Assembly (NCBI RefSeq): GCF_000741255.1
Contig: NZ_JGZB01000004.1
Span: 124,001 to 188,000 of the forward strand
DNA length: 64,000 nucleotides
Direction: 5' to 3'
From: Bifidobacterium magnum
GTDB taxonomy: Bacteria; Actinomycetota; Actinomycetes; Actinomycetales; Bifidobacteriaceae
The translations under genes and the position numbers were made by a program. Numbering within the stretch: position 1 is the stretch's first letter; each line of letters begins with the position of its first letter. The notes below the pieces were generated by a model. The model did not search any database and was not told where the DNA came from. It saw only the letters and a program-made list of their open reading frames with translations. Positions 1 to 9,375 of the stretch are shown one piece after another.

Positions 1-1592
1 CCGAAAGCCGTTATGACCGCGTGATCCGCATCATGAAGGAAGACGGCTACATCACGGCCAAGCAGGCGCAAGACGCCAAGTACCCTGAGCCGATCCCGCT
101 CAAGACATTCAATGATTTTGCGGGCCCCAACGGCTATCTGCTGACCACCGTGGAAAACGAATTGGTGGGCAACAAGGCGTTCACCAAGGAAGAGCTGGAA
201 ACGGGTGGCTACAAGATCATCACGACGCTGGACAAGTCCATGCAAAGCCAGATGCAGGCCGTGGGCGACGAGCGTCCGGCGGGCATGCCCGAAAGCATCC
301 AGGTCGGCGGCATCGCCACGGATCCGCGCGACGGTTCCGTTAAGGCCATGTACGGCGGCTCGGACTTCCTTGCGCACCAGCTCAACAACAGCACGCAGGC
401 CACGTTCCAGCCGGGCTCCACAATGAAGCCGTTCGGCCTTCTGGGCGCCGCGCAGGACGACGTGAGCTTCAATACGCTGTTCAACGGCAACTCGGGCCTG
501 GAGTTCGAAACCACGCCTGGCGTGTATGCGGATGTGCCGAACGCGTTGAACATGAGCTACGGCAACATCAACTTGTATACGGCCACGGCGAAGTCGGTCA
601 ACACGGTCTTCATGAACGTCAACGAACACTTGACGCCTGAGAAATACGCCAAGATCGTCAAGGAAGCCGGCATCACGAGCAAGATCAACCCCGATACGCT
701 GTACAACATTCTGGGTATCAACTCGATTACCGCATGGGATCTGGCGCAAGGCCACTCCACGATCGCGGGCGATGGCGTGAAGCATACGCTGCACGTGGTG
801 GCCACGGTCTCCAAGGACAAGGACACGCTGTACAAGGCGAAGGATGACGCCACGCGCGTCTTCGACGCCAACGATTGCGCGCTTGTGCAGAAGGCCATGC
901 TCGGCACCACTTCCGCAGGCGGTACGGCGCCGACGCTGCAGTACGAAATCGGCCGTCCGATCGCCGGCAAGTCTGGTACGGCAAACGATGAGACGGCGGC
1001 TTCCTTCGTGGGCTATGTGCCGCAGCTGCTCAACGTGTGGGCCATTTGGAATCCGGGTGAGGACGGCAGCGCTCAGCAGGTGCCGGCCTTCGACGGCTGG
1101 GGTGTGTCCTCCACGGGTTACCCGTCGCATCTGTGCGCCGAGTTCATGAGGCAGGCGCTGGAAGGCCAGGAAGTCCTGCCGTTCCCGACCGCCGAGGACA
1201 CGGGTAAGATCGGCGGACCGGAAGGCAACTGGGGCATTGGCGGCGGCAGCTCCGCGGCCACGCAGCAGCAGGCTGTGCCGCAGACCACCGAGAACAACAA
1301 TGATTCCAAGGACAAGGAATCCACCACCACGGGTGATGGCGACAAGAAGGAAACGGAACAGCAAACGCAGCCGGCTCCGCAGCCTTCGCCAACCACTCCG
1401 GTGACGCCGACCCAGGAACCGACCACTCCGGCGGTTCCGTCCCAGGAGCCGAGCACTGGGCCGACGACTCCGTCCACCGAGCCAACCACTCCGGGCGGCG
1501 GCACGGGACAGAACCCGGGCCAGAACCCAGGCCAGGGCGGCACTACGGGCGGCACGACTCCGCAAACGGACCAGAAGGGCGCCGGCGAGTGA
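1..1592 (+). CDS. Penicillin-binding protein, C-terminal part (5' end outside window)
   Basis: This is the C-terminal part of a membrane-anchored peptidoglycan synthase, probably a bifunctional class A PBP. The frame is open from base 3, so the GTG at 21 is not taken as a start and the N-terminal part (membrane segment and any glycosyltransferase domain) lies outside. The transpeptidase motifs are visible in order: STMK (catalytic Ser) at 417-428, SVN at 594-602 and KSGT at 969-980. After about residue 410 of the fragment the protein becomes a low-complexity tail rich in Pro, Thr, Gln and Gly, which probably sits in the cell wall. It would crosslink peptide stems outside the membrane. Class A rather than class B is inferred from the general look of the fragment and the tail. 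Confidence 0.9.
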   Translation, partial: ESRYDRVIRIMKEDGYITAKQAQDAKYPEPIPLKTFNDFAGPNGYLLTTVENELVGNKAFTKEELETGGYKIITTLDKSMQSQMQAVGDERPAGMPESIQVGGIATDPRDGSVKAMYGGSDFLAHQLNNSTQATFQPGSTMKPFGLLGAAQDDVSFNTLFNGNSGLEFETTPGVYADVPNALNMSYGNINLYTATAKSVNTVFMNVNEHLTPEKYAKIVKEAGITSKINPDTLYNILGINSITAWDLAQGHSTIAGDGVKHTLHVVATVSKDKDTLYKAKDDATRVFDANDCALVQKAMLGTTSAGGTAPTLQYEIGRPIAGKSGTANDETAASFVGYVPQLLNVWAIWNPGEDGSAQQVPAFDGWGVSSTGYPSHLCAEFMRQALEGQEVLPFPTAEDTGKIGGPEGNWGIGGGSSAATQQQAVPQTTENNNDSKDKESTTTGDGDKKETEQQTQPAPQPSPTTPVTPTQEPTTPAVPSQEPSTGPTTPSTEPTTPGGGTGQNPGQNPGQGGTTGGTTPQTDQKGAGE

Positions 1593-1649
1593 CGTTCCAG
1601 TCATGCGATAGCGTTCCAGCTACCCGGCAACGTTCCAGCGGTGTAGTCG
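1593..1649 (+). repeat. Three 8-bp direct repeats with a 19-bp period
   Basis: CGTTCCAG occurs at 1593-1600, 1612-1619 and 1631-1638, each exactly 19 bp apart with different spacer sequence. The array starts immediately after the PBP stop codon. Its function is unknown. Confidence 0.6.
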
Positions 1650-1669
1650 CTTAAGAAGCCAACAAACAG

Positions 1670-1696
1670 CAAGAGGCCACAATATGTGGCCTCTTG
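1670..1696. terminator. Hairpin between convergent PBP and GH43 genes
   Basis: An 11-bp perfect stem (CAAGAGGCCAC / GTGGCCTCTTG) with a 5-base loop lies between two convergent genes. The T-run is weak, so it is called a likely bidirectional terminator from position and stem only. Confidence 0.6.
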
Positions 1697-1763
1697 TCGT
1701 ATCTATGTCATGTTCGCGCCATGTGCGGCGCGGCGGGCCCCAGCGGATCGGAGCGACCCGCGA

Positions 1764-3878
1764 TCAATCCACAGTAATGTCCATCACCACGCGTGCGAAC
1801 GCGGGATCAAGCTCTTCGTGGCGCTGCATGTCAAGCACGGGCAACCCCTGCTCGGACCAGTGCACGCGGCGGACCACGGTGTAGCGTCCGCGATACTCGC
1901 CATGCTCGTATTTGGCGGCGTGGAACACGTACAGCAAGTTGCCGTCCTCATCGTACGACCACATGCCGTGTCCCGTGCCCAGCTGCCACGAACCGTTGTA
2001 AATGCTGGACTTCTGCAACGGATAATCGAGCTTGGTCCAATTCTCGGGGTCGCTTAAATCCGCGTCCACTCCGGCCGGAGCCATCGCCAGGCCCGTCGTA
2101 TAGTCGATGCCGACCGACGAACCCGAATACAGCATGAAAATCGTGCCGTCGTGCACAATCGCGTTCGGACCTTCCGCAATCATGTTGTCCCATGCGAATT
2201 CCGGCAGCACAATCTGGCGAGGTTCTCCCGTAAGGCGTGCGGGATGCTCGGGATCGAACGGCGCGCACCAGATGCTGCCGACCTGCTGCCATGCGTAATA
2301 CCAGTGGTCGTCGTCCTGAATAACCGTCATATCCAGCGAAATTTGCTGGACGGGATTGAGGATGCCGCCGTCGGCGCGCACAATCGGCTCGGGAACGGTC
2401 CAGTTTTCGGGAACGCGCGGATCGAGATCATTGCCGTCCTCATCCTGCTTGAGTTGCATGATGTGGCAGCGTCCCGTCCACATGTCCGTGTGCGTCTCGC
2501 CGTTCTCGTCGGGCTCGCCGTCGAACGACGGCATGAACAGAATCGACAGCCGTCCGTTGATCACATGCAGTTCCGGCGCCCAGAAACAGCCCGTCATCGC
2601 GCGGCCCTCACTATTGAGATCGCCGCACGTGAGCAAGTCGATTTCCTGTTCTTCCGCGCGCGCCTGGTCGGACAGTTCATAAATGGACGACGCCGTGCGC
2701 AGCGGCATGTGCGTGCGGCCATGGTGCGGATCAATGCAGTTGCCGTCCGTATCGTCCGTCGCAATGAACAGGAACATCGGTTCGCCGTTCCATTCCCATG
2801 CGAAAATTGACGGATCGGCGCGTCCCTCGGCGAACGGGACAGGATATTTCTCCTGCCGGATCACGCCGCTCAACTGCCATTGGTCGCCCGTTTCCAGCGA
2901 TCCGGACGCGAGTTCCTCGGCCAACTCATGCAGCTCGTCCAAATTCCAGTCGACGGCGCGCGTCGTCATTGAATCGTCACTGTAGCGCAATTTCGCACGC
3001 ACTTGAGTAAGCGGATCGAGCGCTTCCTGCGCCTCCTGCTCGCTTTCGACTTCGGACGGAATCAGTTGGCGCGGCGCCCACGTGGCCGTGTTGTAAATGT
3101 GGCCGAAACGGTCGATGAGCTGTTCCATTTCGGAAACGCTCAGCGAAATCGTGTTGCCGGGAACACAGTCTGGAATATTGAAACGGTCGGGATCATAGAC
3201 GTCCGGATCGAAGAACGCATGCCACCACAATGGTACGCGTGCGCAGTCGAGCGGCTGTCCGGACTGCGTCGGCTCGATCAGATCGTCCGTAATCGCGTGC
3301 CAGATTTCACCTTCGTCGGTAACCCACGAAATTTCGTAATCCTCTTCCTCTTCGCGGAAGCGGATCGCGGGACGGTGCACGCCGCCCTGCGTCTTGAACT
3401 TGAGCTGACCCCACTGCGTGTAGGTCAACAGATCGTCGCTTGTGACGAGCAGCAACGAATCGCATTCCGATCCGTCGGGCTGGCCGCCGCGGTTCGTACG
3501 CGTGGCGGCCACGCCGAACGTGCCGTCGCGCATGCGGAACAGATACGGATCGACAAGCGACTTGAGCACCAGATCGACGCCCGGCATCAGCGCGTTGTAG
3601 GCGATGGCATCGCTGGGCGCGTCCCCGTTGACAGCGTCCGTATGCTCGCGGTCGACAATATACTGGCCGGCCGTGGCCGCCCCGCACGCGCTCTTGGGCG
3701 CCTGGTCCACGGGAACGGCAGCGGCGAACAGAATGCCGTAGTTGTCGTTCAAGGCGCGCCAGTTGCCGTCGGCGCGCTCGCGGATGGCCAGATGCATGCT
3801 CGCGGCGATGTCGTCATTGTTAGCTTCTTGGCGGCTGGTGGGACGCCTGGTATAGGCCAACAGTGAATAGGTCTTCAT
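1764..3878 (-). CDS. GH43-like glycoside hydrolase, two propeller-like halves
   Basis: Predicted cytoplasmic glycosidase of the GH43 type (arabinofuranosidase/xylosidase activities are typical of the family), 704 residues, with no signal peptide. The second half has family-like motifs: RADPSIF (candidate catalytic Asp), WAPELHVINGR, and AEGPNAIVHDGTIFMLYS (candidate acid Glu). The first half also contains a blade-like VDPYLFRMRDGTFGVAATR stretch and a second one around GGVHRPAIRF, so the protein is much longer than a single GH43 domain. The start is set at the ATG ending at 3878, which has GAAAGG seven bases upstream; a TTG six codons earlier has no such site. It stands alone, with a divergent membrane phosphatase gene upstream. 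Substrate cannot be told from sequence alone. Confidence 0.8.
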   Translation of the reverse strand: MKTYSLLAYTRRPTSRQEANNDDIAASMHLAIRERADGNWRALNDNYGILFAAAVPVDQAPKSACGAATAGQYIVDREHTDAVNGDAPSDAIAYNALMPGVDLVLKSLVDPYLFRMRDGTFGVAATRTNRGGQPDGSECDSLLLVTSDDLLTYTQWGQLKFKTQGGVHRPAIRFREEEEDYEISWVTDEGEIWHAITDDLIEPTQSGQPLDCARVPLWWHAFFDPDVYDPDRFNIPDCVPGNTISLSVSEMEQLIDRFGHIYNTATWAPRQLIPSEVESEQEAQEALDPLTQVRAKLRYSDDSMTTRAVDWNLDELHELAEELASGSLETGDQWQLSGVIRQEKYPVPFAEGRADPSIFAWEWNGEPMFLFIATDDTDGNCIDPHHGRTHMPLRTASSIYELSDQARAEEQEIDLLTCGDLNSEGRAMTGCFWAPELHVINGRLSILFMPSFDGEPDENGETHTDMWTGRCHIMQLKQDEDGNDLDPRVPENWTVPEPIVRADGGILNPVQQISLDMTVIQDDDHWYYAWQQVGSIWCAPFDPEHPARLTGEPRQIVLPEFAWDNMIAEGPNAIVHDGTIFMLYSGSSVGIDYTTGLAMAPAGVDADLSDPENWTKLDYPLQKSSIYNGSWQLGTGHGMWSYDEDGNLLYVFHAAKYEHGEYRGRYTVVRRVHWSEQGLPVLDMQRHEELDPAFARVVMDITVD

Positions 3879-4042
3879 GGAAAAACCTTTCAGCAAAACA
3901 CAAATAATTCAGTAGTCTTAACTTAGCGACTTTGCCCATGGTTGTCATAACGCATGTCATCGTATGGTCGCGCCGGTTCCCGTGCGTCAGCGTATTGGCG
4001 ATTGTGCCGCATTCATTCGCAAGACGCCGTAAAGTCGTTGCT

Positions 4043-5113
4043 ATGAGTGACGAACAGACTCCCCAGCCGCAATGGCATTTGGTTCCTGAACATATGGCGA
4101 CGCCTGCGCGCGTGCCGCAGCCGCAACCTGTCGCAACGCCCCGAGATCCGCAGGCGCCTGAAGATTTGGCCAGCCAGCTCGTGCAAGTGGATCCGTTGCT
4201 GAACCGTCCGCGACGCTCAAGCATGGTGCTGTGCATTGTGTTCGGCGTGCTGTTTTTGGCGCTGGGCGGCCTGGCCTACTGGCTTGGCGTGCACACGGTA
4301 CTGGGCCAAAGCTATGAGGACCAGGTGATCACGAGCTACGCCTCGCGCATGCCCGCGTTCCTGTCTTCCACGGCCTTCCCGTTCTCCAATTCGCTGGTGG
4401 TCATTATTACGAGCCTCGTGATGGGGGCGCTCGCGCTGGTGGTCGCGCTGGTGCGCAAACGCTGGTGGCTGGCCGTGCAATTGGCCGGTTTCATTGTGGT
4501 GGCGTTTATTGCAAGCCGTGTGCTCAAACCTGTGCTGCCGCGCCCGTTCCTCATCCATGTGGAGTCGTCGACCACGAATTCCGCGCCTTCGGGACATGTG
4601 ATGATGGCGGCGATCGCGAGCGTGGCGCTATTGTGCGCGGTACCGCGCGTATGGCGCGCGGCGTGTGCGCTTATTGGTGTGCTGTTCACGCTGTCCGTGG
4701 GATTTTCCGTGGTGACGATGCGGTGGCACCGTCCGATTGACGTGGTGATGGCCGTGTTCATTACGAGCGGCCTCGTGCTGTTGATGCTTGCTTGCACGGC
4801 GAGGTCGGGCATGGACCGGCCCGGCAAGCGCGTGCCGAGCGCCAGCGTGCAGATTGTGGCAAGTGCGCTGATCGCGCTGGGCGTGTGCGCGTACGCGTAT
4901 GCGACCTATGTGATTTGGGAAATTTCGTTGGGCCTTTCCGCAGTGGCCGCGTGGACGGCGCGCGGCGCCGACGATTCGGCCACGGCCTTGATTGTGGGCA
5001 CGGTGTGCGTGGTGTTCGGACTCGTGTTGTCGTTGCGCCAGCTGACGGCTTCACCGTTGAGCAAAATGGGCCTGATCGGCACGCCTCCCACTCCTCCCAA
5101 GCGCCGTTCTTAG
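4043..5113 (+). CDS. PAP2-family membrane phosphatase
   Basis: Integral membrane phosphatase of the PAP2 superfamily, which acts on lipid phosphates such as phosphatidic acid or undecaprenyl diphosphate. All three catalytic signatures are present: KPVLPRPF, PSGH, and RWHRPID with the catalytic His. A soluble Pro/Gln-rich N-terminal stretch of about 55 residues precedes the first transmembrane segment, and several hydrophobic segments follow. The ATG at 4043 (MSDEQ) is preferred because the upstream open frame is basic and unlike a signal; no strong Shine-Dalgarno site is visible. The substrate is not known, and cell-envelope lipid recycling is an inference. Confidence 0.85.
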   Translation: MSDEQTPQPQWHLVPEHMATPARVPQPQPVATPRDPQAPEDLASQLVQVDPLLNRPRRSSMVLCIVFGVLFLALGGLAYWLGVHTVLGQSYEDQVITSYASRMPAFLSSTAFPFSNSLVVIITSLVMGALALVVALVRKRWWLAVQLAGFIVVAFIASRVLKPVLPRPFLIHVESSTTNSAPSGHVMMAAIASVALLCAVPRVWRAACALIGVLFTLSVGFSVVTMRWHRPIDVVMAVFITSGLVLLMLACTARSGMDRPGKRVPSASVQIVASALIALGVCAYAYATYVIWEISLGLSAVAAWTARGADDSATALIVGTVCVVFGLVLSLRQLTASPLSKMGLIGTPPTPPKRRS

Positions 5114-5220
5114 CACAAAATATGCCCGCGAACAACGCGCAACACGCGCCTGTGTAGAGAATATGAGTAATATGGCGATCGAGAGTAGGGGAACTATTCC
5201 TCATATATAAGGAGAAACGC

Positions 5221-8175
5221 ATGGCAAAAGGCAGCAAGCTCGTCATCGTTGAGTCTCCCACGAAGGCCAAGAAAATCGGCGGGTATTTGGGAGACGATTA
5301 CACGGTCATGGCCTCGGTTGGGCACATACGCGATCTTGCGCAGCCCAGTCAGGTTCCCGCGGACGACAAGGCGCAGTATGGCAAGTTCGGTGTGGACGTG
5401 AATGACGGGTTCAAGCCGTACTACATTGTGGGCACTGACAAGAAGCGCACTGTCTCGCAACTCAAGCAGGCGCTCAAGCATGCCGACGAACTGTACCTGG
5501 CCACTGATGAGGATCGCGAAGGCGAAGCCATTGCATGGCATCTGGTGCAAACGCTTAAGCCGAAAGTTCCCGTCAAGCGCATGGTGTTCCACGAGATCAC
5601 GCCTGAAGCCATCCGCGCCTCGCTCGACCACACGCGCGAAGTGGACACGCATATGGTGGACGCGCAGGAAACGCGCCGTATTCTCGACCGCCTGTATGGC
5701 TACGAACTTTCGCCTGTGTTGTGGCGCAAGGTAGGACCGGGCCTGTCCGCAGGACGCGTGCAGTCCGTGGCTACGCGCCTGATTGTGGAGCGCGAGCGTG
5801 AACGCATGGCATTCGTGCGCAAGGCGTACTGGGATGTGCTGGCCACGTTGGCCGCCGCCGACGCGCAGGGCGGGCGCACGGAATTTACCACGCGCATGAT
5901 CTCCTTGAACAACCGCCGTCTGGCCGGTTCGAAAGACTTTACGGACCGCGGCGAATTGACCGGTGCCGCGCAGCGCGACGACGTGCTGCCGATGGACGAG
6001 GCCACGGCGCAGGGTATCGCCAAGGCGCTGGAATCCGCACAATTCCATGTCAAGAGCGTGGAAACGAAGCCGTACCGCCGCCGTCCGCTGCCGCCGTTTA
6101 CCACGTCCACGATGCAGCAGGCCGCCGGCAACCGTTTGGGCATGAGCTCGCGCCAGACGATGCGCGCCGCGCAGGGCCTGTATGAGAACGGTTTTATTAC
6201 CTACATGCGAACCGATTCCGTGACGCTGTCGCAGGAAGCCATTCATGCGGCGCGCGAATCGGTGACGAAGAACTTTGGCGCCGAATACCTTTCGGATGCT
6301 CCCAAGCAGTACGCCACGAAGACGGCGGGCGCCCAGGAAGCCCACGAATGCATTCGTCCGGCAGGCTCGCATTTCCGCAGCCCCGACGAGCTGTCCACGC
6401 GCGTGCCGGCCGACCAGCTCAAGCTTTACACGCTGATCTGGCAGCGCACGCTCGCCTCGCAAATGGCGGATGTGACGGGCTCCACGGCCACCGTGAAGCT
6501 GCAGGCCAACGCTCAAGGCTATGGCGACGCCGTGTTCCAGGCCTCGGGCACCGTCATCGAGTTCCCGGGCTATCTCAAGGCGTTCGGATCGGGCCGTCAA
6601 GCGGGCGAATCGGACGCGTTGCCGCCGCTGCATGAAGGCGACACTGTCCCGGCCGTCAAAGTGGAAGCGGACGGCCATGAGACGCAGCCGCCGGCACGCT
6701 ACACGGAAGCGAGCCTTGTCAAGACGTTGGAAGCTAAGGAAATTGGACGTCCTTCCACCTATGCGAGCATCATTTCCACGATTATCGACCGTGGATATGT
6801 GTACGAACGCGGGCGCGCGCTGATCCCGTCGTGGTTGGCGTTCGCCGTCATCAAGCTGCTCGAGACGAACTTCCCGAAGTATGTGGACTACCAGTTCACG
6901 GCCGATATGGAAAACGGCCTCGACCAGATTGCGCACGGCCACGAGTCGCGCATCGAATGGCTTACCGATTTCTATTTCGGCAACGACAAGGATTCGGCGA
7001 CCACTCCGCAGGAAGTCCATGAAGGATTGCAGCAGCAGGTCGCGCAGCTCGGCGAGATCGACGCGCGACTGATCAACACGATTCCGATTGGCGACGGCAT
7101 CAATGTGCGCGTCGGCCGCTACGGCCCGTATCTGGAAGATACGCAGCACTTGGACGCGGACGGCAACCCGAAGCACGCGTCGATTCCGGACACGCTTGCG
7201 CCTGACGAACTGACGGTGCAGGAAGCGCGCGAACTTATCGACAATCAGGCTGGCGGCCCGCGTGTGCTCGGCACTGACCCGGCCACGGGTGGCACGGTTG
7301 AAGTGCGCAACGGTCGTTTCGGTCCGTATGTGGCGCTGGTGGCGCCCGAATCGGAAGATTCGAGCGAGCAGGGCAAGTCGGCCAAGAATAAAGAGGCGCG
7401 TCCGAAGATGGCGTCGCTGTTCAAGTCGATGGACCCGCAGACGCTGACGCTGGAAGACGCGTTGCGTTTGCTGAGCCTGCCGCGCACGGTCGGTACGTAT
7501 GAGGAGACCGACGAGAAAACGGGCGAACTCAAGACGGTGACGATCGCGGCGAACAACGGCCGCTACGGCCCGTATTTGACGAAGACGGACGGCGAGGGTT
7601 CCAGCGAAACGCGTTCGCTGGGTTCGGAAGACGAAATCTTTACGGTGGACCTGGCCAAGGCGCGCGAACTGTTCGCGCAGCCCAAGTACGGCCGCCGCAG
7701 GGGTACGGCCAAGCCGCCGCTGCGCGAGCTCGGACCGGATCCCGAGTCGCAAAAGCCCGTGACGATCAAGGAAGGCTTCTACGGCCCCTACATCACGGAC
7801 GGCACGACGAACCGTTCGCTGCCCAAGCAGTACGATCCCAAGACGATTAGCGCCGAAGACGCGTTCCGCCTGCTTGCCGAAAAGCGTGCGGCCGGCCCGT
7901 CCAAGCGCCGCCGCAAGGGCGCCGCGAAGGGAACGAAGAGCGCGGCGAAGGGTGCCAAATCAAGCGCCAAGTCCGGTTCGAAGCCGAAGAAGTCCGCAGT
8001 AGAACGCGAACGCGAAGCGCGCCGCAAGAAGGTGCGCGAACTGGCCGAACAGGGCTGGGCGAACACGCGTATCGCCAAGGAAATCGGCTCCACGCCGACC
8101 ACCGTGAAAAGCGATGTGGCATGGCTGGAAGCCAATGACGGGTTTACGCGCCCGCCAGTGGTTCCCAAGCACTAA
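5221..8175 (+). CDS. topA: DNA topoisomerase I (type IA)
   Basis: Relaxes negatively supercoiled DNA by cutting one strand through a tyrosyl phosphodiester bond. It has 984 residues, starting at an ATG with AAGGAG seven bases upstream. The Toprim domain occupies about residues 6-125, with the acidic DEDRE cluster at 96-100. The active-site tyrosine is Y328 in GFITYMRTDS. After about residue 610 there are repeated GRYGPY/GRFGPYV elements, the type IA C-terminal DNA-binding repeats common in actinobacteria, and then a Lys/Ala-rich linker. The last 55 or so residues look like a helix-turn-helix (RELAEQGWANTRIAKEIGS), which is unusual for TopA. The gene is monocistronic and convergent with holB. 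Confidence 0.97.
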   Translation: MAKGSKLVIVESPTKAKKIGGYLGDDYTVMASVGHIRDLAQPSQVPADDKAQYGKFGVDVNDGFKPYYIVGTDKKRTVSQLKQALKHADELYLATDEDREGEAIAWHLVQTLKPKVPVKRMVFHEITPEAIRASLDHTREVDTHMVDAQETRRILDRLYGYELSPVLWRKVGPGLSAGRVQSVATRLIVERERERMAFVRKAYWDVLATLAAADAQGGRTEFTTRMISLNNRRLAGSKDFTDRGELTGAAQRDDVLPMDEATAQGIAKALESAQFHVKSVETKPYRRRPLPPFTTSTMQQAAGNRLGMSSRQTMRAAQGLYENGFITYMRTDSVTLSQEAIHAARESVTKNFGAEYLSDAPKQYATKTAGAQEAHECIRPAGSHFRSPDELSTRVPADQLKLYTLIWQRTLASQMADVTGSTATVKLQANAQGYGDAVFQASGTVIEFPGYLKAFGSGRQAGESDALPPLHEGDTVPAVKVEADGHETQPPARYTEASLVKTLEAKEIGRPSTYASIISTIIDRGYVYERGRALIPSWLAFAVIKLLETNFPKYVDYQFTADMENGLDQIAHGHESRIEWLTDFYFGNDKDSATTPQEVHEGLQQQVAQLGEIDARLINTIPIGDGINVRVGRYGPYLEDTQHLDADGNPKHASIPDTLAPDELTVQEARELIDNQAGGPRVLGTDPATGGTVEVRNGRFGPYVALVAPESEDSSEQGKSAKNKEARPKMASLFKSMDPQTLTLEDALRLLSLPRTVGTYEETDEKTGELKTVTIAANNGRYGPYLTKTDGEGSSETRSLGSEDEIFTVDLAKARELFAQPKYGRRRGTAKPPLRELGPDPESQKPVTIKEGFYGPYITDGTTNRSLPKQYDPKTISAEDAFRLLAEKRAAGPSKRRRKGAAKGTKSAAKGAKSSAKSGSKPKKSAVEREREARRKKVRELAEQGWANTRIAKEIGSTPTTVKSDVAWLEANDGFTRPPVVPKH

Positions 8176-8219
8176 TTGGCGGGCGCCTCACTGTGCCGCA
8201 TATGTGCCTCGTACATGCG

Positions 8220-9374
8220 TCACGCGTGCATGAGACTGCACAGCATGGCTTCCAAATCAAGCCGCGCGTTGCCGTTGCCCATAATGCGCCGGCGTGCCGT
8301 AGCGATGCTTTCGAGCATGCGCACCACGTCGGCGCGCGTCAATGACGCGGCCAGCTCGCCGAGCTGCCCCTGATACTCGCGGTTGACAATGCCGTTCGTG
8401 TCGGCCGCGCCGTTTTGCAGCACGCCGATATCGCGGTAGACGCTGGCCACGGTGGTCAGCGCGCGGCTCAACATGTCGCGTACCTGGCGCTTGGCCAGCG
8501 CGTCCAAATCCTTTTTGCGCGCAAGTTTGGCGAATTCGGGGCGCAACTCGCGCGGCAAGTCGCGTTCGCTGGCCACGCCGTTCATGCGCAAGAACTCCTC
8601 CTGCGTTTGGCGCGCTTCACGCTGTGTCTGTTCTTCGGCTTGGGCTTGCGCGTCGTCGAGCACGGTTTTGGCCAACGCCACGGCGTCGCCGGGATGGTGC
8701 AACGTCAAAATGCCATGCACGAGTTCGTCGCGGGCGCTGCGCGCGTCCGAATTGAGCGCGTAGAGTTCGGCCTCGTTCACATTGCCTTGCGCATAGCGCG
8801 CCGAGCGTTCGGCGGTGGCCTCGTCCACGTCAGGAAGCGTGCGCAAATATGCGGCCACGTCATGGTCTTGCGGCACGGCGAGATTTACCACGCGCGTGCG
8901 CGACTGGATCGTGGGCAGCACGTCCTGGGCGCTTGGCGCGCACAAAATCCAGATCGTATGCGCGCTCGGCTCCTCGATTTCCTTGAGCAGCACGTTCGTC
9001 GTGCGCTCCAGCATGCGTTCGAAGTCTTCGATAATGATGATGCGCCACGGGGCGAAATTCGGCATCTCTTCCGAATGCGTGATCAGTTCACGCACCTGCT
9101 GGATGCTGATCGTGTTCTTTTTCGTGGTCAGCACGGTGACGTCGGGATGCGTGCCCGCGAGCACCTGCTGCGTAGCGGGGGAGAGGACGGGCTCGCCGCT
9201 GTTGACGGGATATTCGAGCGCCGCCGCGAACGCGCGCGCCATGGCCGCGCGTCCTGACCCTTCCGGTCCGCAAATCATCCATGCCTGCGCGATATGCGCG
9301 GGATCTCCCGTGGCGATGTGCTTGAGTTGTTCGACGGCCCGGTGTTGGCCGACTACGGTGTCCCATACGCTCAT
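8220..9374 (-). CDS. holB: DNA polymerase III delta-prime subunit
   Basis: AAA+-fold subunit of the clamp loader that loads the sliding clamp during replication; 384 residues. The Walker A-like stretch reads GPEGSGRAAM, with Arg in place of the usual Lys. The usual zinc-binding cysteines between it and AGTHPDV are missing; that stretch reads YPVNSGEPVLSPATQQ. Later motifs such as RIIIIEDFERM and the SRT sensor-like region (IQSRTRV) are present. The start codon follows the tmk stop with one intervening base, so translation is probably coupled. Identity is supported by fold motifs and by the tmk-holB pairing common in bacteria. Confidence 0.9.
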   Translation of the reverse strand: MSVWDTVVGQHRAVEQLKHIATGDPAHIAQAWMICGPEGSGRAAMARAFAAALEYPVNSGEPVLSPATQQVLAGTHPDVTVLTTKKNTISIQQVRELITHSEEMPNFAPWRIIIIEDFERMLERTTNVLLKEIEEPSAHTIWILCAPSAQDVLPTIQSRTRVVNLAVPQDHDVAAYLRTLPDVDEATAERSARYAQGNVNEAELYALNSDARSARDELVHGILTLHHPGDAVALAKTVLDDAQAQAEEQTQREARQTQEEFLRMNGVASERDLPRELRPEFAKLARKKDLDALAKRQVRDMLSRALTTVASVYRDIGVLQNGAADTNGIVNREYQGQLGELAASLTRADVVRMLESIATARRRIMGNGNARLDLEAMLCSLMHA

Positions 9375-9375
9375 G

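Noticed and set aside
5194-7752. An 852-codon open frame antisense to topA
   Set aside because: It mirrors topA codons (Arg, His and Gly rich), overlaps a well-identified gene and has no known motifs or start signals.
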